The position numbers and the translations under genes are program-made. The notes beneath the pieces are model-generated. The model had not been told where the DNA came from and ran no database searches. It was given only the letters and a program-made list of their open reading frames with translations. Below are positions 26,325 through 35,495 of a stretch of DNA of 64,000 nt, in pieces (the stretch's first letter is position 1; the number at the start of each line of letters is the position of its first letter). Source of the DNA: Acidimicrobiales bacterium (GTDB taxonomy: Bacteria > Actinomycetota > Acidimicrobiia > Acidimicrobiales > Aldehydirespiratoraceae); assembly GCA_029246685.1 (NCBI GenBank), contig JAQWMR010000013.1, forward strand, positions 256,181 to 320,180. Reading direction: 5' to 3'.

Positions 26325-26740
26325 AGACCATCGGACGCTCCTTCCACGTAGCCGGCAAGTCGCCCGAGCTTGTCGAGCACCAGCGCCTCCATGAGCGTGA
26401 ACACCGGCGCAGCCTCGTACGTCGCTCCGGTCGTATTGAGCGCCGCCCCGAGCTAGTCCACGACAACAGCCACTGGATCTGGCCCCGCGAAGTTCTGATT
26501 CACGAACCGGGGGTGGCTGGTGTGGACCGAGTACTCGATCAGCTGCTCCACCGCCGCCAGTAGGCCGTCGACGCCGTGGGCACTCTCACTCGAGCCGAGG
26601 GACAAGCCGACGCTCTCGTCGACGATCCCGGTGAGCTCCTCGGGCGAAGCCAGGGCGACAACCCGCTCCTCCTCTCGCTGCGGGTCGAGAAGGTACGCCT
26701 TCACTCGCTCGATGATCCCGTCGATCACCGAGCGGGGCAT
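26325..26740 (-). pseudogene. N-terminal remnant of a group II PLP decarboxylase (GAD/DDC-like)
   Basis: From ATG 26740 the frame reads as a decarboxylase N-terminus (VEQLIEYSVHTSHPRFVNQN, then FAGPDPVAVVVD). It is then interrupted by TAG at 26453-26455 exactly where the family has Trp (D-W-L). The same frame continues after the stop with LGAALNTTGATYEAAPVFTL and MEALVLDKLGRLAGYVEGASDGL. The similarity ends near 26325, beside the convergent kinase gene, before the PLP lysine domain. So both a nonsense codon and loss of the 3' two thirds are visible. Its start overlaps the CitE-like gene stop (TGATG). Confidence 0.85.
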
Positions 26741-27609
26741 CAACTCGTCGCATCGATCGCGCCTGCCACGGCGAGACAGCGGCGGGCTTGATCCACGTGA
26801 AGGTTCTCGATCATGCGTCCGTCGACCGTGATCACGCCACGTCCTTCCGCCTCTGCCTCCTCGAACGCGGCGATCACCCGATGGGCGTGTTCGATCTCAT
26901 CGGGACTGGGCGCCCAGGCTTCGTTTGTGGGCGAGACCTGCGACGGATGAATCAGGGTCTTGCCATCGAAGCCCATCTCGTAACCCTGGCGACATTCGGC
27001 CTCGAATCCGTCGGCGTCGGCGATGTCGTTGAAGACACCGTCCACAATCACGACGCCCTCAGCCCGAGCCGCCAACACCGCGCTAGCGAGGTGCGGCACG
27101 AGCGAGTGTCGACCGGGGACCTGTGTGGCGCGCAGCTCCTTCGCCAGGTCGTTTGTGCCCATGACCATCACCGAGACCCGATCGAACGCCGCGATCTCAC
27201 GAGCAGCGAAGATTGCGTCGGGCGTCTCGATCATCGGCCAGATCGACGTGTGGTCAGGCGCTCCCCCGGCCTCCATCGCCGATGCGATCTCACCGAGATG
27301 TGCGGCGCCGGTGACTTTGGGAATCACGATCCCCGCGGGACCAGCAGCCGCGGCCGCAGCGATGTCTGCCGCGCCCCATGGCGTGTCGAGGCCGTTGCAG
27401 CGGATGGTGATCTCGCGGTTGCCATAGTCGCCGGAGGTCGCGGCGGCGACGGCCTGGTCGCGAGCCGTCTCCTTCGCGTCAGGTGCCACGGCATCTTCGA
27501 GGTCGAAGATCAGGGCATCGGCGGGAATGTCCTTCGCCTTCTCCAACGCACGAGCGTTGGCTGCGGGCATGTATAGGACGGAGCGCCTCGGACGGAGCGT
27601 GTCGGTCAT
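26740..27609 (-). CDS. CitE-like / HpcH-HpaI-fold lyase or thioesterase
   Basis: A 289-aa member of the citrate lyase beta/malyl-CoA lyase family. [20 protein letters not shown] starts the barrel, [12 protein letters not shown] holds the acidic metal region, VIPKV and [11 protein letters not shown] line the active site, and [13 protein letters not shown] is the CitE C-terminal signature. Such stand-alone CitE homologues cleave citramalyl/malyl-CoA-like esters or hydrolyse malyl-CoA. The start overlaps the malyl-CoA lyase stop by 4 nt, so the pair is co-translated; in Rhodobacter a second malyl-CoA lyase paralogue acts as the (S)-malyl-CoA thioesterase, a possible parallel. Confidence 0.88.
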   Translation of the reverse strand: MTDTLRPRRSVLYMPAANARALEKAKDIPADALIFDLEDAVAPDAKETARDQAVAAATSGDYGNREITIRCNGLDTPWGAADIAAAAAAGPAGIVIPKVTGAAHLGEIASAMEAGGAPDHTSIWPMIETPDAIFAAREIAAFDRVSVMVMGTNDLAKELRATQVPGRHSLVPHLASAVLAARAEGVVIVDGVFNDIADADGFEAECRQGYEMGFDGKTLIHPSQVSPTNEAWAPSPDEIEHAHRVIAAFEEAEAEGRGVITVDGRMIENLHVDQARRCLAVAGAIDATS

Positions 27610-28664
27610 GACGAGTAGCCGTAGAGCTCGGCCAACTCCGGATCGCGCGACGCGAGACTGCGGGCGAGCGCCACGACGACGTGACATTGCTTCACGCTCG
27701 CGTCGTCCTCCATCTTCCCGTCGATCATCAGCGCGCCGGTGCCGTCGCCCATGGCGTCGATCACCTGCTGCGCATGGGCGACTTCCTCCGGGGGCGGACT
27801 GAAGACCCGCTTCGCGATCGGAATCTGGGCGGGATGGAGGCTCCACGCGCCGACGCACCCGAGCAGGTAAGCGTTGCGGAACTGGTCCTCGCAGGCAGTG
27901 GTGTCGGCGATGTCGCCGAACGGTCCGTAGAACGGCAGGATTCCGTGGGCGACGCAGGAATCGACCATGCGAGCCATCGTGTAATGCCACAGATCCTGCT
28001 GGGCCGTCGCTCGTGGAGCGTCCTCATCACTCGGATTCGGGTCGTCACGGACCAGGTAGCCGGGATGGCCGCCCCCCACTCGGGTGGTCTTCATTCCGCG
28101 ATTCGCAGCGAGGTCAGCCGGGCCGAGCGAGAGACCCTGCATCCGCGGACTCGCGCCGCAGATCTCCTCGACGTTCGCCACGCCGCGAGCCGTTTCGAGA
28201 ATGGCGTGAACCATCAGCGGCTTCGTCAGGCCGGCCTTGGCCTCGAGCTGCGCCAACAACCGGTCCACGAAGTGCATGTCCTCAGCGCCCTCGACCTTCG
28301 GGATCATGATGACGTCGAGCTTGTCGCCGATCTCGGTGACGAGGGTGTAGAGGTCGTCGAGGCCCCACGGCGAGTCGAGGCTGTTCGTGCGGGTCCAGAG
28401 CTGGGTGTCGCCCATGTCGACCGTCTTTCCGACGTCGACCATTCCGGCGCGCGCTGCTTCCTTCTGATCGGCCGGGACGCCGTCCTCGAGGTTGCCGAGC
28501 AGAATGTCGACGGTCGGGGCGATCTCGGGGGCCTTGGCGACCATCTTTGCGTTGGACGGCGGGAAGAAGTGGATCACCCGCGACGGCCGCACCGGGATCT
28601 CCCGCAGCGGCTCCGGCGCGCCGACCGCCAATGGCTTGAAGAAGTCCTTGGCGCTTTTCACCAT
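27606..28664 (-). CDS. mcl: L-malyl-CoA/beta-methylmalyl-CoA lyase (Mcl)
   Basis: A 352-aa HpcH/HpaI-fold lyase that closely follows the Chloroflexus-type malyl-CoA lyase throughout: [20 protein letters not shown] at the start, [85 protein letters not shown] and [14 protein letters not shown]. It reversibly cleaves malyl-CoA to glyoxylate and acetyl-CoA, or methylmalyl-CoA to glyoxylate and propionyl-CoA, with Mg2+. ATG 28664 with GGGAG upstream is preferred; an ATG at 28718 would add 18 residues. It is followed by the CitE-like gene. Confidence 0.93.
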   Translation of the reverse strand: MVKSAKDFFKPLAVGAPEPLREIPVRPSRVIHFFPPSNAKMVAKAPEIAPTVDILLGNLEDGVPADQKEAARAGMVDVGKTVDMGDTQLWTRTNSLDSPWGLDDLYTLVTEIGDKLDVIMIPKVEGAEDMHFVDRLLAQLEAKAGLTKPLMVHAILETARGVANVEEICGASPRMQGLSLGPADLAANRGMKTTRVGGGHPGYLVRDDPNPSDEDAPRATAQQDLWHYTMARMVDSCVAHGILPFYGPFGDIADTTACEDQFRNAYLLGCVGAWSLHPAQIPIAKRVFSPPPEEVAHAQQVIDAMGDGTGALMIDGKMEDDASVKQCHVVVALARSLASRDPELAELYGYSS

Positions 28665-28736
28665 CTCGTGCTCCCGTTCTCGTACCCGATCACGCGCATC
28701 ACTGTAGAAGTCGAGCACCCCTCAGTGACACGTCGG

Positions 28737-28931
28737 TCACCTCGCTCTGCGGGCCTTGGCTCGCTCCCACTTCCGCTGCCGGCTTCGGCACGCCTTGCGA
28801 CAGAAGATCTGGTTCGTCGTCCGAGCCTCGAAGAGTTCACCACAACGCCAGTACCCGCACTCTCGCAGCCGATCCTGGTCGGGCTCCTCGAAGAGGTCGT
28901 CGAAGTCGGGCTCGTCGATCTCATGAGTCCA
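28737..28931 (-). CDS. Possible small zinc-ribbon protein, start unclear
   Basis: A frame open from 28931 to TGA at 28737 encodes an acidic leader (EIDEPDFDDLFEEPDQDR) followed by CGYWRCGELFEARTTNQIFC, RKACRSRQRKWERAKARRAR. The CxxxC and CxxxC pairs and basic tail look like a small treble-clef or CGNR-type zinc finger. No ATG, GTG or TTG exists between the upstream in-frame TGA (28932-28934) and the acidic leader, so either the start has been lost or a rare codon is used. Composition supports coding. It lies divergent from the GT39-like pseudogene. Confidence 0.4.
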   Translation of the reverse strand, partial: WTHEIDEPDFDDLFEEPDQDRLRECGYWRCGELFEARTTNQIFCRKACRSRQRKWERAKARRAR

Positions 28932-28965
28932 TCACAACCCGCAGTCCTGCCATAGCCTCGGCGAG

Positions 28966-30105
28966 ATGGGCCTGACCGAACGCGACGCCGAACGGCTTGC
29001 TGTGGCGCCGATCGACCGGGCACTGACCGGCCTTGCCGTCGCCGGCGTCGCGGTTCGGGCTCGTCAAAACTTCTCGGGCCACTCGCTGTGGCTCGAGAAG
29101 CATCCGTCGCGCTCGATGTGATGGTCCGCTCCGCCGGTGACTCGTTGACCTCGGCCTCCCCCGCCGGCCAGATGGCGTCTCCCGGTTTCTGGGTGGTCGA
29201 GCACGGGGCCGCTGCGGTGTCCGACTCGGTACCCGCACTTCGGCTGTTCTCCTTCCTGGCGGGCGTCGTCCTCGTGCTTGCGGGCCTGGTCTACGCGCGT
29301 CGGCACCTCCAGTACTGGGCCGCGAAGCTCGCATTCGTCGGCGTGCTGGCCTTCTCGCCGTCGCTCATTCGCTACTCAGCGGAGTTGAAGCAGTACGGCG
29401 TCGAGGCGACGGTGGTGATGCTCCTCCTGCTCGCCGTGGCCGAGCGCCGGCGACTCGGCCGAACGAGGCTGACGATCATCGCCCTCGGCGCACTCGTCTT
29501 CTCGATCCCCGCGCTCGTGCTCGTGCCGCTCCTCGGGCTTGGATGGTTCGCAGAGGAGACACGCCGCCGGCGGTCACCCGGCGCGGCTGCGCGCTACCTC
29601 TTGTGACCCGGGCTCGTCACCGGGATCAGCGAACTCGGCGCTCTCGGCGCGGACCGAGCCGGGGATCATGGGCAGATTCTGGCTCGACGCAGGCGCGTTC
29701 GCGCCGGTGCGGACGGATCTCGATGCAATCGCCTGGTGGATGAAATCTTCGCTCGGCACCCTGCATCTCACGCTCTTCAACTTCGGGATCGCGAATCATC
29801 TCGAGCGGGACGGCTGGCTGGAGGCGCCGACGATTATCTCGGCGATCGCCATCTCGATTGTGACCGTGGCCGCGTTCGTGAAGGTCGTGCGGCTCGGACG
29901 CCGCCGGGAGTTGGGAGGAGCGACCCTCTCCAGCTACACAACCGTGCTTGCCGTCTCGGTGACCTTCACCACAACGCTTCTCGGTCTCTCGGTGATGGAG
30001 CTCTACCCGTTCCGGGGACGCCTGATCTTCGCGTCTCGACAGGGCAGGAACGTTCTGCTGACCGGCTCACCTACCCGTCTCGCCACCGCCGCAGGTGGTC
30101 GTTGA
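28966..30105 (+). pseudogene. Decayed GT39-like (ArnT/PMT-type) polytopic glycosyltransferase
   Basis: From ATG 28966 the frame gives MGLTERDAERLAVAPIDRAL, a hydrophobic segment and NFSGHSLWLE, then runs out after a lost base near 29095. In the next frame the protein resumes as ASVALDVMVRSAGD, SPGFWVVEHG, LRLFSFLAGVVLVLAGLVYA and RYSAELKQYGVEATVVM, which carries the E-L-K-Q-Y signature of this family. It stops at TGA 29606. A third frame carries GRFWLDAGAFAP, two hydrophobic helices and ELYPFRGRLIFA, where the match ends beside the convergent oxidoreductase gene. At least two frameshifts and probable 3' truncation make it non-functional. Confidence 0.8.
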
Positions 30106-31246
30106 GGAAGCGACCCTCCGGATCCCACTGGTCCCGCACGTTCCACCAGTCGTCCCACCGGGGATGGATCTCCGCCAGCTGCGCGCCGGTGAGATGGTGC
30201 TCCTTGCCCCAATGCGGGCGTCCGCCGTGAGCGAGGAAGACCTCCTCGCACGCTCGGAACAGCGGACCGTCATCCTGATCGACGCCCTGATGGACGGAGA
30301 TGGTGACCGTCGCTCGCTCGTAGGCCGACGAGAACCAGACATCGTCGGCGGCGAGCGTGCGATACTCCAGCGGCCAGGCGAGATCAGGGAAGTCGCGCGC
30401 GATGAGGTCTCGTAGTTCCCGTAGACACGACGGTCCGGCCTCTTCCGGTAACGAGTACTCCATCTCGGTGTGCTTGTCCGGGCGGTCGTTGGCGAGCACG
30501 TCGTAGCTCCACGCGAGACGGCTGCCCTCATCATCGAGCGGATACCGGGGCTCACCGTCGGTCTCGGCGAGGGACTTGCACACGGCTTGCGACTTGCCCG
30601 GTAGCCAGAAGAACTCGAAGTGCCGGGTGGCGTTCGTCAGCTCATCGACCCGATCCAAGATCTCATCGAGATCCTCGAACCACATCGTCTCGTCGAGGAC
30701 GTACGAGTCACGGACCGCCAGCGTGACCTCGGTGACGACCCCGAACGCGCCGAGGGAGAGGCGCGCCGCCGCGAGGAGCTCCGAGTTGCGATCCGCGTCG
30801 CACTCGACGACCGTTCCGTCAGCAACGACGAGTCTGAGCCCCCGCACCCCCGCCGAAAGGTTCTGGAGCGTCGGGCCGGTGCCATGCGTCCCGGTCGCCA
30901 CCGCACCGGCGATCGCCTGCCGGTCGATGTCGCCCTGGTTGAACAGCGCGACCCCTTTGGCGCGGAGCGGCTCGCCGAGATCGGCAATGCGAGTTCCGCC
31001 CGCGATGCGGGCCACGCCGCGCGCTCGATCGACCTCGTACACACCGGTCAACGCCGCCATGTCGACGATCAGGCCGTCGGTGGGAACGAGTGGCGCGTGG
31101 CTGTGCGCAGCGCCGACACAACGAACCCCGACGTCGCGCGCGGAAGCTTCAACGACAGTGGCCACGACGTGGGCCTCGTCGAGGGCCGCGACGACGTCAA
31201 CGGGCGATGCATCGACTTTCCCGGACCAGTTCGCCCACTCCCCCAC
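30071..31246 (-). CDS. FAD-linked sugar-1,4-lactone oxidase (ALO family)
   Basis: A 391-aa VAO-fold flavoprotein. The N-terminal FAD domain includes CVGAAHSHAPLVPTDGLIVD (the site where family members often anchor FAD through His) and GAVATGTHGTGPTLQNLS. The C-terminal ALO domain ends with GGRPHWGKEHHL, the HWGK motif of aldonolactone oxidases. GTG 31246 with GGGAGG upstream is chosen over a longer frame. It would oxidise L-gulono/galactono/arabinono-lactone-type substrates with O2 or another acceptor. Its 5' end abuts the 22-bp repeat at 31278. Confidence 0.9.
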   Translation of the reverse strand: MGEWANWSGKVDASPVDVVAALDEAHVVATVVEASARDVGVRCVGAAHSHAPLVPTDGLIVDMAALTGVYEVDRARGVARIAGGTRIADLGEPLRAKGVALFNQGDIDRQAIAGAVATGTHGTGPTLQNLSAGVRGLRLVVADGTVVECDADRNSELLAAARLSLGAFGVVTEVTLAVRDSYVLDETMWFEDLDEILDRVDELTNATRHFEFFWLPGKSQAVCKSLAETDGEPRYPLDDEGSRLAWSYDVLANDRPDKHTEMEYSLPEEAGPSCLRELRDLIARDFPDLAWPLEYRTLAADDVWFSSAYERATVTISVHQGVDQDDGPLFRACEEVFLAHGGRPHWGKEHHLTGAQLAEIHPRWDDWWNVRDQWDPEGRFLNDHLRRWRDG

Positions 31247-31277
31247 CGCGCCTCCCGGCGACAACCTAATCGGCACG

Positions 31278-31299
31278 CAGCGCACCGCCACCCGCCATC
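31278..31299. repeat. 22-bp direct repeat, left copy
   Basis: The 22 bases here are identical to 36808-36829 and in the same orientation; flanking bases diverge at once on both sides. On the minus strand both copies encode DGGWRCA with identical codons. The copy marks the exact point where the left surface-protein remnant loses similarity, and lies 31 bp upstream of the lactone oxidase start. The two copies bracket the ole locus. Confidence 0.8.
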
Positions 31300-31706
31300 A
31301 TCAATCACAACCTGCGCCGCACCACACGACAGTTCATCCAGCGTCTCCAACCCATCGAACCTGTCGTCAATGCCGTCGAGTGAAGGCTGAACAACGTTTT
31401 GGTCATACCGGTACGCAAACGTCACGTTCTGACCACGCGTCACCACATTCTCGGGCGAAAACATCGTCGCCGACGTCCCCGTCGCCACTCCATTCTCAGC
31501 AGCCCACCCGACCGCATCGGTGTAACACCGGCTCTCATCAACATCAGTAAAAGCCGACGACGCAAACGCCACTGACGCAACACAACAAACCCCATCGTCA
31601 CACGCAGCCCACCCAGACGAAGAACCACCAAAGCAAAACCCAACACAAAACGCCGAATCCAACACCCTGCCACCACACACAAAACCCGGCAAAGAAGAGG
31701 CTGCAT
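31278..31706 (-). pseudogene. Remnant of an SLH-type surface protein (5' part)
   Basis: The minus strand encodes one complete SLH-like module: FTDVDESRCYTDAVGWAAEN, GVATGTSATMFSPENVVTRG, QNVTFAYRYDQNVVQPSLDG, preceded by SVAFASSA, which looks like the end of a signal peptide. The hydrophobic core of that signal peptide (RRFVLGFALVVL) is in another frame, so the leader is frameshifted. Similarity ends at VVIDDGGWRCA within the 22-bp repeat, where antisense of the lactone oxidase gene begins. The region 31480-31740 is visibly less GC-rich and strongly strand-biased. It looks like the 5' half of a gene whose 3' half is at 36617-36829. Confidence 0.72.
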
Positions 31707-31786
31707 TCCTCTAGTAGAGAAACCCACGATCTCTACTAAGCCCCCGCGCAAAGTCACGCTGGCATTGCCGACCGAAGTGCGCTCGG

Positions 31787-32818
31787 CTACCAGACGACCT
31801 CGATGGCCATGGCGTTCAGTCCACTACCCATGCCGGTGAGAATCACCCGATCCCCGGTCTTGAGTCGACCGGCATCGACCTCTTTCGAGAGGACGGTGGG
31901 TACCGCGGCCGGACCGGTGTTGCCGAAGGTGGGATAGGTCCGGGGCACTTTGTCCCCGTCGAACCCGAGCCGGTCGATCAGCATGTCAGTGTGCACGCGG
32001 CTCACCTGATGGGCGGCGACCATTGCGATGGAGTCGCTAGCCCAGTCGAACTCAGCTTGAGCTTCCTGCCACCCGTCCTTCGCCAGGTCCAACCCGGCCA
32101 TCAAGAGCGCGTGAGCTTGGGTCCGACCCTCCTTGGGGCCGCCCACACTCAACTCATGATGCTCGGTCGCCGAAACGCTAAGGCCACCCAGGTAGCGGGG
32201 AGCGTCGACGTTGGAGTCTGCCCGTGACAAAAGAATCGCAACCCCGGCGGATCCAAGCGTGAGGCAGGCGAACTGCTCACGAAACGTCTCCTCGTCGATG
32301 TCGGACCGTTGCAGCCGGGCGACCGTTGCCTCCACGACCTGGCGGCAGTCCTCACCGTCGACGATGAGCGCATGCTCGATGTCGCCCCGTTCGATCATCG
32401 AGGACGCGATGTTTGCGCCGCTCAGGAAGCCGAGGCAGGCGCTCCCGACGTCGAAGTTCATGCAGTCGCGCCCCAATCCGAGCTTGCCCTGGGCGATGCT
32501 GGCCGTGGACGGTTCGAGATGGTCGCGGCACACCGAGGTGTTGATGAGCAGGCCAATTGTGTCCGGGTCGACATCGCTTTCGCCGATGAGCTTTTCGGCT
32601 GCGAGAACGGCAGCGTCGCTCGGCGCCATACCCTCCCTCCAGAAGCGGCGCTCGTCGATGCCCGTCAGACTCTGAACCAGACCGCGCGGCATCTCGAAAC
32701 GATCCAGCGTTGCGGAAAGCTGGTCGTCGATCGACTCTGTCGTGACGACGACGTCGGCATCGACGTGGGCAAGGCCAGTAATGGCGATCTCGGTGAAACG
32801 GGACTTGGGGGCGGGCAT
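31787..32818 (-). CDS. oleA: OleA, thiolase-fold enzyme joining two acyl-CoAs head to head
   Basis: A 343-aa thiolase-superfamily enzyme performing non-decarboxylative Claisen condensation of two fatty acyl-CoAs to a 2-alkyl-3-ketoacid, the first step of long-chain olefin synthesis. Cys128 (GSACLGF), Glu102 (RDHLEPSTA), His270 (VAAHQVSR) and Asn300 (PTFGNTG) are each exactly 15 residues lower than the four catalytic residues of Xanthomonas OleA (143, 117, 285, 315). Length normal. It is divergent from oleBC with an 80-bp intergenic region that includes an AT-rich TATCATAAGAG. Confidence 0.95.
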   Translation of the reverse strand: MPAPKSRFTEIAITGLAHVDADVVVTTESIDDQLSATLDRFEMPRGLVQSLTGIDERRFWREGMAPSDAAVLAAEKLIGESDVDPDTIGLLINTSVCRDHLEPSTASIAQGKLGLGRDCMNFDVGSACLGFLSGANIASSMIERGDIEHALIVDGEDCRQVVEATVARLQRSDIDEETFREQFACLTLGSAGVAILLSRADSNVDAPRYLGGLSVSATEHHELSVGGPKEGRTQAHALLMAGLDLAKDGWQEAQAEFDWASDSIAMVAAHQVSRVHTDMLIDRLGFDGDKVPRTYPTFGNTGPAAVPTVLSKEVDAGRLKTGDRVILTGMGSGLNAMAIEVVW

Positions 32819-32897
32819 CGCGAAGAACCTTCCATGGCAGAGCCGGCAGCACGCGCTCGTGTCCTCGGGCCGACAGCCATATCATAAGAGAAGAGTG

Positions 32898-35495
32898 ATG
32901 ATCTCTCGATCCCAGCCAGGCCACTATCCGCCTTCGGACCTCGATGGATGGGATCACACTTGGTCGCGATTGGTCTCGGCCCTTGATGCCGATGGCGAGA
33001 CGCGTACCTGGCACGTCCTCGATAACGGTGTTGTCGACCCCATCGGCACGCTCCTGTGCGTCCACGGCAACCCGACGTGGTCGTATATGTGGCGCGACCT
33101 CGCATCTCTCTCGACCCGTTGGCGGGTTATAGCGGTCGATGCGCTCAACATGGGATTCTCCGAACGGACCGGCGGCAACCGACGACTGGCTGGACACGTA
33201 GCCGACCTCAGTGCCGTGACTACGGCGCTGAGCATCGAGGGGCCCGTCGTCACCGTCGCCCACGACTGGGGCGGACCCATCTCGCTGGGGTGGGCTCGAG
33301 CGCACCTCGACCAACTAGCTGGGGTCGTTCTCATGAATACGGGTATCGCCCGACCCGAGGGAGTTCAGATACCGGCGCTCATCCAGGCCGTCCGGACGCG
33401 GGCGACATTGCGCGCTACGTGTGTGGCCAGTCAGGTGTTCTTGCGCGGTGCCCTCCGGTTGGCGCGCCCCTCCCTGTCGAGGGAAGTTCACCAGGCCTAC
33501 GTCACGCCTTACGCAAGGCCGACAGCGCGAGCCGGGATCGGTGACTTCGTGGAGGATATCCCGTTCGCTCCCGGCCGCCCGTCCTTCACGATGCTCGACT
33601 ACATCGCCGGCAGCCTTGAGCACCTAGCGGAGACGCCGGCGCTCCTGCTCTGGGGGGTGAAGGATCCGGTGTTCTCTGAGGCCTTCTTGTCCGACCTGCA
33701 CGCGAGGTTGCCCCATGCTTCGGTCCACCGCTACGCCGAAGCCGGACACCTTGTCATGGAAGACATCAAAGGAGCCCCAGTAATCCTTGACTGGCTTGAA
33801 ACCGTCAGATCGCCGACCTCTCCAGCGCTGGCCTCAGTACACCCTGCAACATCCAGTGGCGGAGGCGGCGACGACGGACGAAGGTTGTGGGCCGCTCTCG
33901 AGGATCGAAGCAACGACGAGGAAATCGCAGTCGCGGAGATGAGCCCTGACGGGTCCACACAGATGTCGAGAAGTGTGACGTTTGCCGAACTCGATCAGCA
34001 GGTGAAGCTGCTGGCCGACCGACTCGTTGCCGCCGGACTGCAACCCGGGGACCGGGTCGCTCCCTTGATCCCACCAGGAATTGACCTCGTCGCCATCGTC
34101 TATGCCTGCTGGCAGGCGGGCGCAGTGGTCGTTGCCGCCGATGCTGCTCTCGGTGGCCGGGGCGTTGCCAGCGCGTTGCGGGCGGCACGACCTGACTATG
34201 TCGTGGCCGATTGGCGCGGGCTGGTCTTCGCTCGCGGCCTCAGGCTGGGGGCGACGATGCTTTCGCTCAAGCCGCTGCCGAGAGCTGTGCAGTTCACGCT
34301 TGGTGTTGCGGCAAGCCTGGCTAAGCCGGCCGATGCCAGCCCAGCAAGAGAGCTCGGGTTCGGACCCGGCCCCGCCGACCCGGCCGCTGTGGTCTTCACT
34401 TCGGGCTCGACTGGGCCATCTAAGGCAGTCGTCTACCGGCACGGGCAACTCGAGGCCCAGCGCGACGCTCTTGCGGCCACCTATTCCCTCAGCCGAGACG
34501 ACCGTCTGGTGGCCGCATTCGCACCGTTTGCCATCTTCGGGCCGGCGTTGGGGATGTCGTCGGTCGTGCCCGCCATGGACATCTCCTCAGCGGCGACACT
34601 CGATGCCAGCGCCTTCGCGAGCGCAGCCCAAGCGATCGGAGCAACCATCGCCTTTGCTTCGCCCGCCGCGCTTGTGAACGTCGTTGCCACGTCCGATGGG
34701 CTCGACAAAGGTCAACGAGATGCCATGACCCGGCTGCGCGCAGTGGCCTCTGCCGGTGCCCCCATCTCGACAGCGGCGCTGCGGGCGGTGAGCCAAAACT
34801 TCGCCAATGCAGACATCCACACGCCATACGGCATGACCGAGGTCATGCCGGTGACCGATATCTCGCTCGAGGAGATCGATCTCGCTGGACGGGGAGATGG
34901 GGTGTGCGTTGGGCGACCGATCAACGGTGTGGAACTGGCAGTGACCAGGATCGGTGCGTTGGGCCAGTCCACGTGGGAGTTCATCGGCAAGCCGGGGGCA
35001 ACGGGTGAGATCTGTGTCCTCGCCGCACATGCCAGCGGCGGTTACGACCGCTTGTGGGCCATCCAGAACCACACGCGCCGCGATGGCTGGCATCGCACCG
35101 GCGATGTCGGACATATCGACCGCGACGGTCGACTTTGGGTGGAGGGGCGGACGTCTCACCTGATTCTCTCGGCTGATGGGCCCGTGACGCCGGTCGGGAT
35201 CGAACATCGGGCAGAACTTGTGGACGGCGTGCACCAAGCGGCCGCAGTCGGCGTTGGTCCGGCCGGAACCCAACAACTCGTGCTCGTTATCTCCACGACC
35301 GAACGAAGTGCCGGTGTTCTCGCCGACCCCCAGCTCACCGACGCGGTCCGGCAGGCGGTTCCCTTCGACGTTGCAGCGGTGTTAACCGTTCGGCACCTCC
35401 CGGTCGACCGCCGTCACAACTCCAAGATCGAGCGCCAACGGATCGCCACCTGGGCCGAGTCGGTGCTGACGGGCGCCAGGGTGTCGCGCCTGTGA
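32898..35495 (+). CDS. oleBC: OleBC fusion: beta-lactone decarboxylase plus beta-lactone synthetase
   Basis: An 865-aa two-domain protein. Residues 1-300 are an alpha/beta hydrolase of the haloalkane-dehalogenase type with HGNPTWSYMWR (56-66), nucleophile Asp123 (VAHDWGGP) and a catalytic His in EAGHLVMED: OleB. Residues about 340-865 are adenylate-forming, with VFTSGSTGPSKAVVYRHG near 495-515, TPYGMTEVMPVTD and WHRTGDVGHID: OleC. OleC cyclises the 3-hydroxyacid to a beta-lactone and OleB removes CO2 to give a cis-olefin. Such fusions are known from actinobacteria (e.g. Micrococcus). ATG 32898 was chosen over an in-frame extension antisense to oleA. The stop overlaps oleD (GTGA). Confidence 0.94.
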   Translation: MISRSQPGHYPPSDLDGWDHTWSRLVSALDADGETRTWHVLDNGVVDPIGTLLCVHGNPTWSYMWRDLASLSTRWRVIAVDALNMGFSERTGGNRRLAGHVADLSAVTTALSIEGPVVTVAHDWGGPISLGWARAHLDQLAGVVLMNTGIARPEGVQIPALIQAVRTRATLRATCVASQVFLRGALRLARPSLSREVHQAYVTPYARPTARAGIGDFVEDIPFAPGRPSFTMLDYIAGSLEHLAETPALLLWGVKDPVFSEAFLSDLHARLPHASVHRYAEAGHLVMEDIKGAPVILDWLETVRSPTSPALASVHPATSSGGGGDDGRRLWAALEDRSNDEEIAVAEMSPDGSTQMSRSVTFAELDQQVKLLADRLVAAGLQPGDRVAPLIPPGIDLVAIVYACWQAGAVVVAADAALGGRGVASALRAARPDYVVADWRGLVFARGLRLGATMLSLKPLPRAVQFTLGVAASLAKPADASPARELGFGPGPADPAAVVFTSGSTGPSKAVVYRHGQLEAQRDALAATYSLSRDDRLVAAFAPFAIFGPALGMSSVVPAMDISSAATLDASAFASAAQAIGATIAFASPAALVNVVATSDGLDKGQRDAMTRLRAVASAGAPISTAALRAVSQNFANADIHTPYGMTEVMPVTDISLEEIDLAGRGDGVCVGRPINGVELAVTRIGALGQSTWEFIGKPGATGEICVLAAHASGGYDRLWAIQNHTRRDGWHRTGDVGHIDRDGRLWVEGRTSHLILSADGPVTPVGIEHRAELVDGVHQAAAVGVGPAGTQQLVLVISTTERSAGVLADPQLTDAVRQAVPFDVAAVLTVRHLPVDRRHNSKIERQRIATWAESVLTGARVSRL

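Noticed and set aside
27681..28955. Plus-strand open frame (424 codons)
   Set aside because: Antisense of the malyl-CoA lyase, which is recognisable along its whole length.
31246..31692. Reading the SLH remnant as an intact 207-aa secreted protein
   Set aside because: The signal peptide is split between frames and the C-terminal half is only antisense of the lactone oxidase gene.
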